A stretch of 64,000 nt of DNA from Microbacterium sp. MPKO10 (GTDB lineage Bacteria > Actinomycetota > Actinomycetes > Actinomycetales > Microbacteriaceae). Where the stretch lies: NCBI RefSeq assembly GCF_026107415.2, contig NZ_JAPCHX010000004.1, positions 1-64,000 on the forward strand. Reading direction: 5' to 3'. This document shows positions 37,348-46,037 of this stretch, piece by piece. The number at the start of each line of letters is the position of its first letter. The stretch's first letter is position 1. The position numbers were made by a program, and so were the translations under genes. The notes under the pieces are model-generated. The model did not search any database. It was given only the letters and a program-made list of their open reading frames with translations, and had not been told where the DNA came from.

Positions 37348-40060
37348 GGTCGGTCAGCTGCCACGCATCTTCGGACTCATCGGCGTTGACAGTCTCGTAT
37401 CCGTCGAACTGCGCGTCAATGGGATCCGCGGACGGCTGCGGCGCCGGAGCCTCGGGAGCCTCAGCCGCACCCGGTGGGTCCTCTCCTCGCAGCCGGGCCA
37501 GCACCGAAGGCAGCTGTTCTTTGCTGACGAGCACATCGCGCGCCTTCGATCCCTCGGATGGCCCCACGATGTCTCGGGATTCCATGAGGTCCATGAGCCG
37601 TCCGGCTTTGGCGAACCCCACACGCAGCTTGCGCTGCAGCATCGATGTCGAGCCGAACTGTGTGTTGACCACGAGCTCAACAGCCGACAGGAGAACATCG
37701 AGATCGTCTCCGATGTCGGCGTCGATCTCTTTCTTCTCGATCGTCTGCTGAACGTCCTTGCGATACTCCGGCCGCGCCTGCGCCGTGACGTGAGCGACGA
37801 CCTTCTCAATCTCGCTCTCATTCACCCACGCACCCTGCACACGGATCGGCTTCGACGATCCCATCGGCTGGAACAGTGCGTCGCCCTGACCGATCAGCTT
37901 GTCGGCTCCTGACTGGTCGAGGATGACGCGGGAGTCCGTCACGCTCGTGACGGCAAACGCGAGTCGTGAAGGAACGTTTGCCTTGATGAGCCCCGTCACG
38001 ACGTCAACGGATGGTCGCTGAGTTGCGAGAACCAAGTGAATGCCGGATGCTCGTGCAAGCTGCGTGATGCGGACGATCGAGGACTCCACATCGCGAGGCG
38101 CGACGAGCATGAGATCGGCAAGCTCGTCGACGACAACGAGAAGATACGGGTAGGGCTTGAGGACGCGCTCGCTCCCCGGGGGAAGCTCGATCTCGCCATT
38201 GCGAATCGCCTTGTTGAAGTCGTCAATGTGCCGGTACCCGAAGCTCGCCAGGTCGTCATACCGCATATCCATCTCTTTCACGACCCACTCCAGCGCTTCG
38301 GCTGCCTTTTTCGGGTTCGTGATGATGGGTGTGATCAGGTGCGGCACGCCCGCATACGGTGCCAGTTCGACCCGCTTCGGGTCCACGAGGACCATCCGCA
38401 CGTCGCTCGGCTTTGCACGCATGAGCAGGCTCGTGATCATCGAGTTGACGAAGCTTGACTTCCCCGACCCCGTCGATCCCGCGACGAGGAGGTGCGGCAT
38501 TTTCGCGAGGTTCGCCAAGACGAAGCCACCGCCGACGTCCTTTCCGACGCCGATCGTCATCGGATGCGTCGCCTTCATCGCCGCAGACGAGCGAAGCACG
38601 TCACCGAGCGCAACGATCTCCTTGTCGGCGTTGGGAATCTCAAGACCGATCGCGCTCTTGCCCGGTATCGGTGAGAGGATGCGGATCTCATTCGATGCGA
38701 CGGCGTACGCAAGGTTCTTCGACAACGCGGTGACCCGCTCGACCTTCACGCCCGGCCCAAGCTCGATCTCGTACTGCGTCACTGTCGGTCCGCGCGAGAA
38801 GCCCGTCACCGTGGCATTGACTTTGAACTGTTCGAAGACACCGACGATCGCGGCGACCACCTGATCGTTCACGGCGGACCGAGCCTTCGCCGGAGCGCCC
38901 GCAGCCAGCGTCGACGTGGAGGGAAGCCGATACGGATGCTCGGACTCCGTAGCCTTCGCCGGAGCAGCCTCGTCGCCGCGCAGCGCAAGCGTCTGCATCT
39001 CGGGAATATCGTCCGTCGAGTTGTCGCCACCGTCGCCGTGAATGCCCCGGGAGTCATCGCCCGGGGAGAAATCCGAGACCGCTGATTCTGCCGCTGAAAT
39101 GTCGTCCATGACCTCCGACGGCGCGAATGCCGGCTGCTCCGGCTCGCGCACGACCGGCGTGTCGAACGCGTTGTCGGGTTCGCTCGGAGTGAGCAGTTCC
39201 GTCATATCGTTGACGGGAGCGTCGCTGTCGACCTCGGTCTCGCGTCCGCTCTTGTTGCGGCGCCACCAGGGAAGCGACTCGTCAGCCACAGCATCCGTGT
39301 CTGGGGTCTCACCGCTCTTCGGCGCGGCAGTGTCGTCTGGATCCGTGCCGAACATCCATGCGGTGAACTGCCTGAAACGCTGTGGGATTTTCGTGGGCGG
39401 CGTCTTCGTGACGATGAAGAGGGCAAGGAGCCCGATCAGCCCCAGCACGATCGTCGCTCCGATGGAGGTGATCAGGAACACCAGAGGAGCACCGACCATC
39501 CAGCCCAGAAGGCCGCCGGCATTCGACAGCGCGGGAAGCCCGCCCGCACCGGGCGACGGATGGTCGCTGACGGCGTGGCAGATGCCGGTGATCGACAGCA
39601 CGAGCAGACCAAGCCCGATGCCCACACGGCCGTTGTCGTTGACCGGGTTCGGGTTTCGGAACAGCCAGATGGCGAGCAGCAGCATCACAACGGGCAGCGC
39701 GAACGCGAGACGGCCGAAGATGCCGCCAAACGTCCACTGGTCAAGGGTGCGGGCTACCGGATCGTTGACGCCGAACCACTCGACGACCATGCCCGCGATC
39801 GCGAGGAGGAGGATGAAGAAGGGGATGCCGTCGCGGCGCTGTTCTTTCTCGATGCGCTCGGGGCCGAGGGCGCGAGCCGCGCCACCCGCGACATGGGCGA
39901 GGCCCAGCCAGGATTTGATGAGAATATTCGGCGTGTGGGCGACCGGTTCCGGCTCGATCTTCTTAGTCTTCTTCGTGGCCGTCGCAGTGCGCGCGCGCGA
40001 GGTACCGCCGTCGCTCGCTTTCTTGCGACTGCGGCCAGAGGACGTCGTGCCTGAAGCCAT
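37340..40060 (-). CDS. ftsK: DNA translocase FtsK/SpoIIIE
   Basis: Septum-anchored DNA pump that clears the chromosome from the closing septum. 906 aa. A basic N-terminus ([15 protein letters not shown]) precedes four membrane segments (about 75-230), then an acidic low-complexity linker (about 240-390), the motor domain with Walker [10 protein letters not shown] near residue 530 and Walker [12 protein letters not shown], and the C-terminal gamma winged-helix domain that reads KOPS-type sequences ([34 protein letters not shown]). The ATG at 40060 lies within a 13-bp palindrome, with weak GAGG just upstream. Its stop overlaps pgsA. Confidence 0.97.
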   Translation of the reverse strand: MASGTTSSGRSRKKASDGGTSRARTATATKKTKKIEPEPVAHTPNILIKSWLGLAHVAGGAARALGPERIEKEQRRDGIPFFILLLAIAGMVVEWFGVNDPVARTLDQWTFGGIFGRLAFALPVVMLLLAIWLFRNPNPVNDNGRVGIGLGLLVLSITGICHAVSDHPSPGAGGLPALSNAGGLLGWMVGAPLVFLITSIGATIVLGLIGLLALFIVTKTPPTKIPQRFRQFTAWMFGTDPDDTAAPKSGETPDTDAVADESLPWWRRNKSGRETEVDSDAPVNDMTELLTPSEPDNAFDTPVVREPEQPAFAPSEVMDDISAAESAVSDFSPGDDSRGIHGDGGDNSTDDIPEMQTLALRGDEAAPAKATESEHPYRLPSTSTLAAGAPAKARSAVNDQVVAAIVGVFEQFKVNATVTGFSRGPTVTQYEIELGPGVKVERVTALSKNLAYAVASNEIRILSPIPGKSAIGLEIPNADKEIVALGDVLRSSAAMKATHPMTIGVGKDVGGGFVLANLAKMPHLLVAGSTGSGKSSFVNSMITSLLMRAKPSDVRMVLVDPKRVELAPYAGVPHLITPIITNPKKAAEALEWVVKEMDMRYDDLASFGYRHIDDFNKAIRNGEIELPPGSERVLKPYPYLLVVVDELADLMLVAPRDVESSIVRITQLARASGIHLVLATQRPSVDVVTGLIKANVPSRLAFAVTSVTDSRVILDQSGADKLIGQGDALFQPMGSSKPIRVQGAWVNESEIEKVVAHVTAQARPEYRKDVQQTIEKKEIDADIGDDLDVLLSAVELVVNTQFGSTSMLQRKLRVGFAKAGRLMDLMESRDIVGPSEGSKARDVLVSKEQLPSVLARLRGEDPPGAAEAPEAPAPQPSADPIDAQFDGYETVNADESEDAWQLTDRE

Positions 40061-40089
40061 GCCTCAACGGTACCGGTGAGGCATGGCTT
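40054..40089 (-). promoter_or_regulatory. 13-bp perfect palindrome covering the ftsK start codon
   Basis: AAGCCATGCCTCA at 40054-40066 pairs with TGAGGCATGGCTT at 40077-40089 around a 10-base loop. In the ftsK message the 3' arm holds the GAGG ribosome-binding site and the ATG, so the folded RNA would hide both. No T tract follows, so a role as RNase J-gene terminator (36 bases past that stop) is less likely. Could also be a protein-binding palindrome on DNA. Confidence 0.65.
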
Positions 40090-40124
40090 TACCCGGTAAT
40101 GACGCGGGACTTCGGCAGAGTCGC

Positions 40125-41801
40125 CTACGCTTCGATGACGAGCGGAACGATCATTGGGCGACGTCGGTACGACGTGTTCACCCAGCGGCCGACCGTGCGC
40201 CGCACGACCTGCTGCAGCGCGTGCTGGTCGCGAACTCCGTTACCGACGGCCTCGGTGAGCGCTGCCTCGATCTTGGGGCGCACCTTCGTGAACACGGCGT
40301 CATCCTCGGCGAAGCCGCGCGCGTGGATCTCCGGGCCGGAGACAACACGCCCGGTCTGGGACTCGACGACGACGATGATTGAGATGAAGCCTTCCTCGCC
40401 CAGGATGCGGCGGTCTTTGAGGTCGGAATCGGTGATCTCGCCGACCGTCGCGCCATCGACGTAGACGAAGCCGATGTCTACCTGGCCGACAACATCGACG
40501 TGCCCGTCTCGCAGGTCGAGAACCGTGCCGTTCTCCGCAAGGAAGGTGTTCGCCTCGGGAATGCCGGTGTCCTGCGCGAGCTTCGCGTTCGCGATGAGGT
40601 GCCGGTACTCCCCGTGGATGGGGAGCACGTTCGCAGGCTGCAGGATGTTGTAGCAGTACAGCAGCTCTCCCGCGGCGGCGTGACCCGACACGTGCACTTT
40701 CGCATTTCCCTTGTGTACGACGCTCGCCCCAAGCTTGGTGAGCCCGTCGATAACGCGGTAGATGGCGCTCTCGTTGCCGGGGATCTGACTCGAGGCGAGA
40801 ACAACTGTGTCGCCCTCCCCCGGCTCGATCGCGTGGTCGAGGTTCGCCATCCGGCTGAGGACAGCCATCGGTTCGCCCTGCGAGCCGGTCGACATGTAGA
40901 CGATCTGATCGTCGGGGATGTCCTTCGCCTTCTTGTAGTCGATCAGGACGCCATCCGGCACCCGCAGGTACCCCAGTTCAGCAGCGATAGTCATGTTGCG
41001 CAGCATGGAGCGACCGAGCAGGGCCACTCGGCGCCCGTTCGCGTGAGCAGCATCCAGAACCTGCTGGACGCGGTGCACATGGCTGGAGAAGCTCGCGACG
41101 ATCACACGTCGGGGAGCCTTCGCGATAACCTGCTCGAGCACGGGCCCGATCGACCGCTCGAGCGGCGTGAATCCGGGGACGTCGGCGTTCGTGGAGTCAA
41201 CGAGGAACAGGTCGACTCCTTCATCACCGAGTCGAGCGAAGCTGCGCAGGTCGGTGATGCGCCCGTCGAGCGGAAGCTGATCCATCTTGAAGTCGCCCGT
41301 GGCGAGCACAGTTCCGGCATCGGTCTTGATTGCGACGGCGAGGGCGTCGGGGATCGAATGGTTGACGGCGATGAACTCGAGGTCGAAGGGGCCGAGAGAC
41401 TCCTTCTGCCCCTCCTTCACGGTGAGGCTGTACGGCTTGATGCGGTGTTCCTTGAGCTTTGCCTCCGTGAGCGCGAGCGTCAGCCCCGACCCGATGATCG
41501 GGATGTCTGAGCGCAGTCGCAGCAGGTAGGGCACGGCGCCGATGTGGTCTTCGTGACCGTGTGTGAGAACGAGGCCGACGACGTCGTCAAGGCGGTCCTT
41601 GATGGGCGACATGTCGGGAAGAATGAGATCAACGCCGGGCTGGTATTCCTCAGGGAAGAGGACGCCGCAGTCGACGATGAGGATCTTGCCGTCGATCTCA
41701 AACGTGGTCATGTTGCGACCGACCTCGCCGAGTCCGCCTACCGGCATCACGCGCAGCGTGCCTCGTTCCAATTCAGGCGGATCGATTACGGCATTGGGCA
41801 T
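40125..41801 (-). CDS. rnj: Ribonuclease J
   Basis: Metallo-beta-lactamase/beta-CASP ribonuclease with 5' exo- and endonuclease activity in RNA decay and rRNA maturation. 558 aa from the ATG at 41801 (AGGAGGGCTT upstream); a frame to 41888 is rejected. Zn motif HGHEDHIG at residues 81-88; later VLATGDFKMDQ, the beta-CASP stretch STGSQGEPMAVLSRMA and HVSGHAAAGEL. It sits between dapA and ftsK, as in M. tuberculosis (Rv2752c). PNPase and the DUF3516 helicase in this window are potential partners in RNA decay. Confidence 0.97.
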   Translation of the reverse strand: MPNAVIDPPELERGTLRVMPVGGLGEVGRNMTTFEIDGKILIVDCGVLFPEEYQPGVDLILPDMSPIKDRLDDVVGLVLTHGHEDHIGAVPYLLRLRSDIPIIGSGLTLALTEAKLKEHRIKPYSLTVKEGQKESLGPFDLEFIAVNHSIPDALAVAIKTDAGTVLATGDFKMDQLPLDGRITDLRSFARLGDEGVDLFLVDSTNADVPGFTPLERSIGPVLEQVIAKAPRRVIVASFSSHVHRVQQVLDAAHANGRRVALLGRSMLRNMTIAAELGYLRVPDGVLIDYKKAKDIPDDQIVYMSTGSQGEPMAVLSRMANLDHAIEPGEGDTVVLASSQIPGNESAIYRVIDGLTKLGASVVHKGNAKVHVSGHAAAGELLYCYNILQPANVLPIHGEYRHLIANAKLAQDTGIPEANTFLAENGTVLDLRDGHVDVVGQVDIGFVYVDGATVGEITDSDLKDRRILGEEGFISIIVVVESQTGRVVSGPEIHARGFAEDDAVFTKVRPKIEAALTEAVGNGVRDQHALQQVVRRTVGRWVNTSYRRRPMIVPLVIEA

Positions 41802-41838
41802 AAGCCCTCCTGGGTTCTGTTGTCGTGTGTTGTGCGCG

Positions 41839-42816
41839 TCAGCGCGTGGTGCCGTGCACCTTGGGAAGTGCTCCGCCGGCCGCGGCATTGCGGTCGGGTC
41901 GGAAGTTTGTGAAATCGGCGCCGTCGATGTCGCTGATGAGCGCGAGGTCGTCCTCGATCCGGGCCGCTTCGGCCTCTTCGGGGCCGACGAGCGGCAGGCG
42001 CACGCGCGGGCTGTCGATGCGACCGAGCCCGTGCAGGATGTACTTTGCAGAGACCGTACCGGGTACGTGCGTCATGACGGCGCGAACGAGCGGCTCAAGC
42101 GTCTTGTGCGCTGCCGTCGCCGTCGCGAGGTCCCCGTTGTTCACCGCGTCGACCATCTCGCGATAGGGACGCGCTGTGATGTTCGCCGTTACCCCGATGA
42201 GTCCGGTCGCCCCGATCGACAGGTGCGGGAGCGCATTCGCGTCGTCACCGGAGAAATACATGAGGTCTGTTTGGTTCAGCACACGGCTGACCTCGGAGAA
42301 ATTGCCCTTGGCATCCTTGACGGCCCGGATGTTCGGATGCTGAGCTGCACGAAGAATCGTCTCGTACCCGATGGGCACACCGGTGCGCCCGGGAATGTCG
42401 TACAGGATCACCGGCAGGTCCGTGGCGTCGGCGATCAAGCGGAAGTGAGTGAGGATGCCTGCCTGTGTCGGCTTGTTGTAGTACGGCGTGACGATCATGA
42501 CGCCATCGGCTCCGGCACGTTCGCTCGCCTTGTACAGCTCGATTGCATGCGCTGTCTCGTTCGAGCCGCCGCCGGTGATGATCTTGGCGCGGCCGTTCGC
42601 TACCGACTTACCGACCTCCACAAGGCGGATCTTCTCGGGGTCGGTGAGCGTGGATGTCTCACCGGTCGTGCCGGTCACCACGATCCCGTCGGCTCCCTGC
42701 GTGATCACATCATCGATCTGCTTCTCGACTCCGGGCCAGTCGACTTCGCCGTCGGCGGTGAACGGCGTCACCAGCGCCACGAGGACCTGTCCGAAAGGAT
42801 TCTCTGCGTTCGTCAC
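41839..42816 (-). CDS. dapA: 4-hydroxy-tetrahydrodipicolinate synthase
   Basis: Condenses pyruvate and aspartate semialdehyde at the lysine branch. 325 aa from the GTG at 42816, which has GGAAGC upstream; a GTG at 42852 overlapping the SDR stop is the alternative. GTTGETSTL (substrate loop), the Tyr/Pro stretch VILYDIPGRTGVP and the Schiff-base Lys in AVKDAKGNF are visible. The C-terminus is about 25 residues longer than in E. coli. Linked to dapB and dapF in this window. Confidence 0.96.
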   Translation of the reverse strand: MTNAENPFGQVLVALVTPFTADGEVDWPGVEKQIDDVITQGADGIVVTGTTGETSTLTDPEKIRLVEVGKSVANGRAKIITGGGSNETAHAIELYKASERAGADGVMIVTPYYNKPTQAGILTHFRLIADATDLPVILYDIPGRTGVPIGYETILRAAQHPNIRAVKDAKGNFSEVSRVLNQTDLMYFSGDDANALPHLSIGATGLIGVTANITARPYREMVDAVNNGDLATATAAHKTLEPLVRAVMTHVPGTVSAKYILHGLGRIDSPRVRLPLVGPEEAEAARIEDDLALISDIDGADFTNFRPDRNAAAGGALPKVHGTTR

Positions 42817-42848
42817 GCTTCCAGGGTACCGGCTCGGCCCCGTATCGG

Positions 42849-43610
42849 TCACCGCCCCCGCGCGGCGATCATCTGGGCAAGTGGCGCCGGCACGAACTTC
42901 GATGCCGAGACGAACGCACGATAGCGAAGCGAGGGTATCGACACGGCTTTCCCGCGGCCCGCCGCGGACAGCGCTTCAGAAACGACGGCTCCGGGTTGAA
43001 GCCACATCCAGTCTCGGGTGTCGTCCAGCTCGGCGCCGAGTCGCTGATGAAACTCGGTGCGGACGAATCCGGGGCACACGGCCGTCACGTGAACGCCGTT
43101 GCGCCGATATCGGGTGTTCGCCCACCGCGACATCGACACCGTCCACGATTTCACAGCTCCGTATGTGCCGCGCGGTGTGAATGCCGCAACGCTCGCGACG
43201 TTGATGATGGTGCCATTGCCGCGCTCGAGCATCGAAGGGAGTGCTGCGTGCATCAGCCGCATCGGTGCGCGCACGTGGATATCGAGATGCTTTTCCTCAG
43301 CGTCGATGCTCGCGCTCTCGAACGGCTCCTTCAGCCCGAATCCCGCATTGTTCACGAGCACGTGAACGGGGCGCGCTTCGATGCGGCTCTCGACCACGCC
43401 GAGTCCCTCGGTTGTCGTGAGGTCGGCGGGGAGGATCTCGACCGGGAGCGCGTGGCGGGAGATGAGATCGGCCTGCACGTGCTTCAGCCGTGCACTGTCT
43501 CGGGCAACGAGTGCCAGCCCAAAGCCGCGTACCGCCAGTTGCTCGGCGAACTGCAGGCCCAGGCCTGATGTGGCACCCGTCACCAGTGCTGTCTTGTCGC
43601 CGCGTGCCAT
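42849..43610 (-). CDS. Short-chain dehydrogenase/reductase
   Basis: 253 aa. Classical SDR: cofactor loop TGATSGLG at about residues 11-18, NNAG (VNNAGFG) near 89, and the active-site Tyr and Lys in YGAVK (near 158-162). VARDSARL after the second strand suggests NADP preference. It resembles the DltE/YqjQ group of poorly defined oxidoreductases. GGGAGGTCACG precedes the ATG. Its stop is close to or overlaps the dapA start region, so it may lead the dapA transcript; substrate unknown. Confidence 0.9.
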   Translation of the reverse strand: MARGDKTALVTGATSGLGLQFAEQLAVRGFGLALVARDSARLKHVQADLISRHALPVEILPADLTTTEGLGVVESRIEARPVHVLVNNAGFGLKEPFESASIDAEEKHLDIHVRAPMRLMHAALPSMLERGNGTIINVASVAAFTPRGTYGAVKSWTVSMSRWANTRYRRNGVHVTAVCPGFVRTEFHQRLGAELDDTRDWMWLQPGAVVSEALSAAGRGKAVSIPSLRYRAFVSASKFVPAPLAQMIAARGR

Positions 43611-43726
43611 CGTGACCTCCCGGCCTCATGCTAACGAACTCATCGCTACGACGCCTGCAAGTCGATAGGCTCGAACCGAAGCGATTCATCACGCGGGTAT
43701 CCGACGCCCGCAAGAACGGAGGAAGC

Positions 43727-44155
43727 ATGGCTGTCACAAGCGAAGCCACAACAGTGTGGAACGGCACGCTTTTCGAAGGAAGCGGAACAGTTTCGCTCGA
43801 TTCGTCGAAGAGCGCATCTCTGCCCGTCGACTGGAAGGCTCGTTCCGAGGGCTCAGAGTCCACGACGACCCCGGAAGAGCTTCTGGGAGCGTCGCACGCC
43901 GCCTGCTTCTCGATGGCGTTCTCGAATACGCTCGTCGATGCAGGATTCCCGCCGGAGAGCGTCCAGGCCACCGCGGCTGTCACGTTCGACCCGTCCGGTC
44001 CGAAGATCACCGGAAGCCATCTGCTGGTGAACGCCAAGGTCCCGAACATCTCGGACGATGAGTTCCAGCGACTCGCCGAAGCGGCGAAGGGCGGCTGCCC
44101 TGTGTCGCAGGCACTCGCCGGAATCAACATCACGATCGAGGCAAGCCTGGCCTGA
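43727..44155 (+). CDS. OsmC/Ohr-family peroxide reductase
   Basis: 142 aa. Thiol peroxidase acting on organic hydroperoxides. The two catalytic cysteines are C60 (SHAACFSMAFS) and C124 (GGCPVSQAL), and an Arg/Glu pair of the family is plausible at WKARSEG and TPEELLGA. The EGSGTVSLDSSK start and length fit OsmC rather than Ohr. The ATG at 43727 has GGAGGAAGC upstream; longer readings to 43628 are rejected. It is divergent from the SDR gene and ends at a strong bidirectional terminator. Confidence 0.93.
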   Translation: MAVTSEATTVWNGTLFEGSGTVSLDSSKSASLPVDWKARSEGSESTTTPEELLGASHAACFSMAFSNTLVDAGFPPESVQATAAVTFDPSGPKITGSHLLVNAKVPNISDDEFQRLAEAAKGGCPVSQALAGINITIEASLA

Positions 44156-44164
44156 GGCAGTCCT

Positions 44165-44208
44165 CAGAAAACGAGCCGACCGGTTACGACCGGTCGGCTC
44201 GTTTTCTG
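44165..44208. terminator. 20-bp perfect bidirectional terminator
   Basis: Arms 44165-44184 and 44189-44208 are perfectly complementary (AGAAAACGAGCCGACCGGT on the left) with a TACG loop. An A tract on the left and a TTTT tract on the right make it a good intrinsic terminator in both directions. It serves the osmC gene and, on the minus strand, overlaps the last codons of the TPR gene, whose TAA (44184-44186) falls at the loop. Confidence 0.88.
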
Positions 44209-44642
44209 TCTGCATCGTGCAGCTGGATGGCCTGACGCACAGCACTGCGTGCTCGGCGGGTGTCTCCGGCTCCCTTGTACACGATTCCCAAGCGGAACCA
44301 CGCCTGCCAGGAGTCGGGCTCCGCTTCGGCCTGTGCACGATACGCGGGGAATGCAGCATCCGCTGCCTCCCGTTCAATGCGGCCGCTCGGCAGAACAGGT
44401 AGGTCTGTCGGCTCCTCCCCCGCCGCAGCGAGTTCATCGGCGAGCCGCCCCGATTTGACCCCGAACTGCAGCTCTTTGTACAGCGCCCAAGCGCCGATGA
44501 TCGGCAGCACGATCAGCGCGATGCCCATCACCACAGCGATCGGCTCACCCGTCAGCACAAACTGCACAGCCCGCTGGCCGATCAGCACGAGATACAGCGC
44601 AAGGACCACAGCCATGACAATGGCCCCGATGCGCGCGCTCAT
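44184..44642 (-). CDS. Membrane protein with C-terminal TPR-like segment
   Basis: 152 aa. Two N-terminal membrane spans (IGAIVMAVVLALYLVLIGQ and IAVVMGIALIVLPIIGAWALY), then a cytoplasmic part with a tetratricopeptide-like stretch (AEAEPDSWQAWFRLGIVYKGAGDTRRARSAVRQAIQL). This combination is seen in unnamed actinobacterial proteins encoded after dapB. Its ATG overlaps the dapB stop. The final residues RKRADRS are encoded by the right arm of the terminator, so termination may be built into the gene end. Function unknown. Confidence 0.85.
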   Translation of the reverse strand: MSARIGAIVMAVVLALYLVLIGQRAVQFVLTGEPIAVVMGIALIVLPIIGAWALYKELQFGVKSGRLADELAAAGEEPTDLPVLPSGRIEREAADAAFPAYRAQAEAEPDSWQAWFRLGIVYKGAGDTRRARSAVRQAIQLHDADRKRADRS

Positions 44643-45376
44643 GACGAGGTAAGTCCGAGATCAATGACGTTCTCGAGCCCGACCACGACACCCGTGACAT
44701 TGCGTGCTGCATCGATCGACAGGCGGATGCCGCGCTCATACGCGCTGGAGTCGATCGTGTCGTGCACAATGCTGAGCGTCTCGCCTGCGCCGCCCAGAAG
44801 CACCTCCTGGCGCGCAACAACGCCGTGCCGCCTCAGGCTGTGCACGGGGATCCCCGCGACCTCCTGACCGCGCGCACGCTGCTCGGTATGCGGTGCTTCG
44901 ACCGGGCCGAGGCCCTCACGCGCCGCGGCCATGAGCTCTGCCGTGCGCACGGCTGTTCCGCTGGGCGAATCGGCCTTCGTCGCTCGGTGGCTCTCGATGA
45001 TCTCGATCGACGAGTAGAACGTCGCGGCAAGTGCGGCGAACGTCGTTCCGAGTACGGAACCGAGCGAGAAGTTGGGGATGATCAGCACACCGGCACCGTC
45101 AGAGAGACTGCTGCGCAGACTGGTGATGCGCGACTCCGACCACCCGGATGTTCCGATCAGCACGTGGGCGCCCGTTCGTGTCGCATGCTCGACGATCCGC
45201 TGACTGGCGTCTGGATGCGTGACGTCCACGACGAGATCGGCGCCATCCATCTCGCTGAGGCTGCTGTCACGGCCGAGTCGGGCCACCACTTCCACGTCAT
45301 CCATCTCAGCGAGGATGGCGTCGAACAGACGCCCCATCTTCCCGCGGGCTCCCGCGAGTGCAACGTGCGTGGTCAT
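44639..45376 (-). CDS. dapB: 4-hydroxy-tetrahydrodipicolinate reductase
   Basis: NAD(P)H-dependent second step of the lysine branch. 245 aa. N-terminal Rossmann loop VALAGARGKMGR, and the catalytic and substrate-binding signature IEIIESHRATKADSPSGTA (the family consensus has His-His where this has Ser-His; the second His and the Lys are kept). The ATG at 45376 has AGGACC upstream. Its stop overlaps the downstream membrane TPR gene. Confidence 0.96.
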   Translation of the reverse strand: MTTHVALAGARGKMGRLFDAILAEMDDVEVVARLGRDSSLSEMDGADLVVDVTHPDASQRIVEHATRTGAHVLIGTSGWSESRITSLRSSLSDGAGVLIIPNFSLGSVLGTTFAALAATFYSSIEIIESHRATKADSPSGTAVRTAELMAAAREGLGPVEAPHTEQRARGQEVAGIPVHSLRRHGVVARQEVLLGGAGETLSIVHDTIDSSAYERGIRLSIDAARNVTGVVVGLENVIDLGLTSS

Positions 45377-45427
45377 GGTCCTAATCTACCAAGCGGATGC
45401 TGCGGGCCGCGTCGCCCGCCAGCATCC

Positions 45428-46030
45428 TCACACCGGCAGCTGCTCCGGAAGCCCGGTTCTCAGCTCGAATGGCAGGTGCGCCAGATCGTTGTGCGTCAGC
45501 AGCGTCCACGGTCGTCCCGGCTTACGCTGAATGATCGTCAGGCCGCAATGCGCCTGGTCGAGTGTCATCCAGCGCCATTCCGGTGCCCCAAGAACCTCGC
45601 GGACGAACCAGGCGATGACGAAGTTGTGGGTGATCAGCAGGTCGTGAGTCTCGCCCTTTTGCGGAGCGAGGAATTCGGATACCGCGTCGGCCATCTGAGC
45701 ACGGCCTGCCTCGATCTCCTCCTCCGTCACCGCACCGAAAAATGGATGGTAGGCGGACGGGGTCTCCTCGGCCTCTCCCGTGGGAATGCAGTCAAAGAGC
45801 AGCGATGACGGCTCGAGGTCAAGGGCGGGAAGCCGCTCACCGATGATCGATGCGGTCTCGGCAGCCCGCTGGAGCGGCGAATGCCGAGCGCTGGTGAACG
45901 GCACACCCCCGAGACGCTGGGAGAGAAAATCGGCTTGACGGCGTCCGCGCGGTGAGAGCGGACCGTCGGGAAGTCCGTGCTCGGCGTCCTGCTGTTCACC
46001 GTGCCTGACGAGATAGACATACTGCGACAC
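45428..46030 (-). CDS. Histidine-phosphatase-superfamily protein
   Basis: 200 aa. RHGE at residues 9-12 holds the phospho-accepting His; RAAET (Arg) and ITHNF (second His) complete the core pocket. The long frame into the M16 gene is rejected because the GTG at 46030 starts the canonical SQYVYLVRHGE and has AAGGAG 10 bases upstream. It begins 7 bases before the M16 stop region, so it is downstream in the same transcript. Substrate cannot be deduced; possible roles are phosphoglycerate mutase-like or phosphosugar hydrolysis. Confidence 0.9.
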   Translation of the reverse strand: MSQYVYLVRHGEQQDAEHGLPDGPLSPRGRRQADFLSQRLGGVPFTSARHSPLQRAAETASIIGERLPALDLEPSSLLFDCIPTGEAEETPSAYHPFFGAVTEEEIEAGRAQMADAVSEFLAPQKGETHDLLITHNFVIAWFVREVLGAPEWRWMTLDQAHCGLTIIQRKPGRPWTLLTHNDLAHLPFELRTGLPEQLPV

Positions 46031-46037
46031 GTACGAG

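Noticed and set aside
41563-42924. 453-aa plus-strand frame spanning the RNase J and dapA region
   Set aside because: Opposite two well-defined genes and crossing their boundary.
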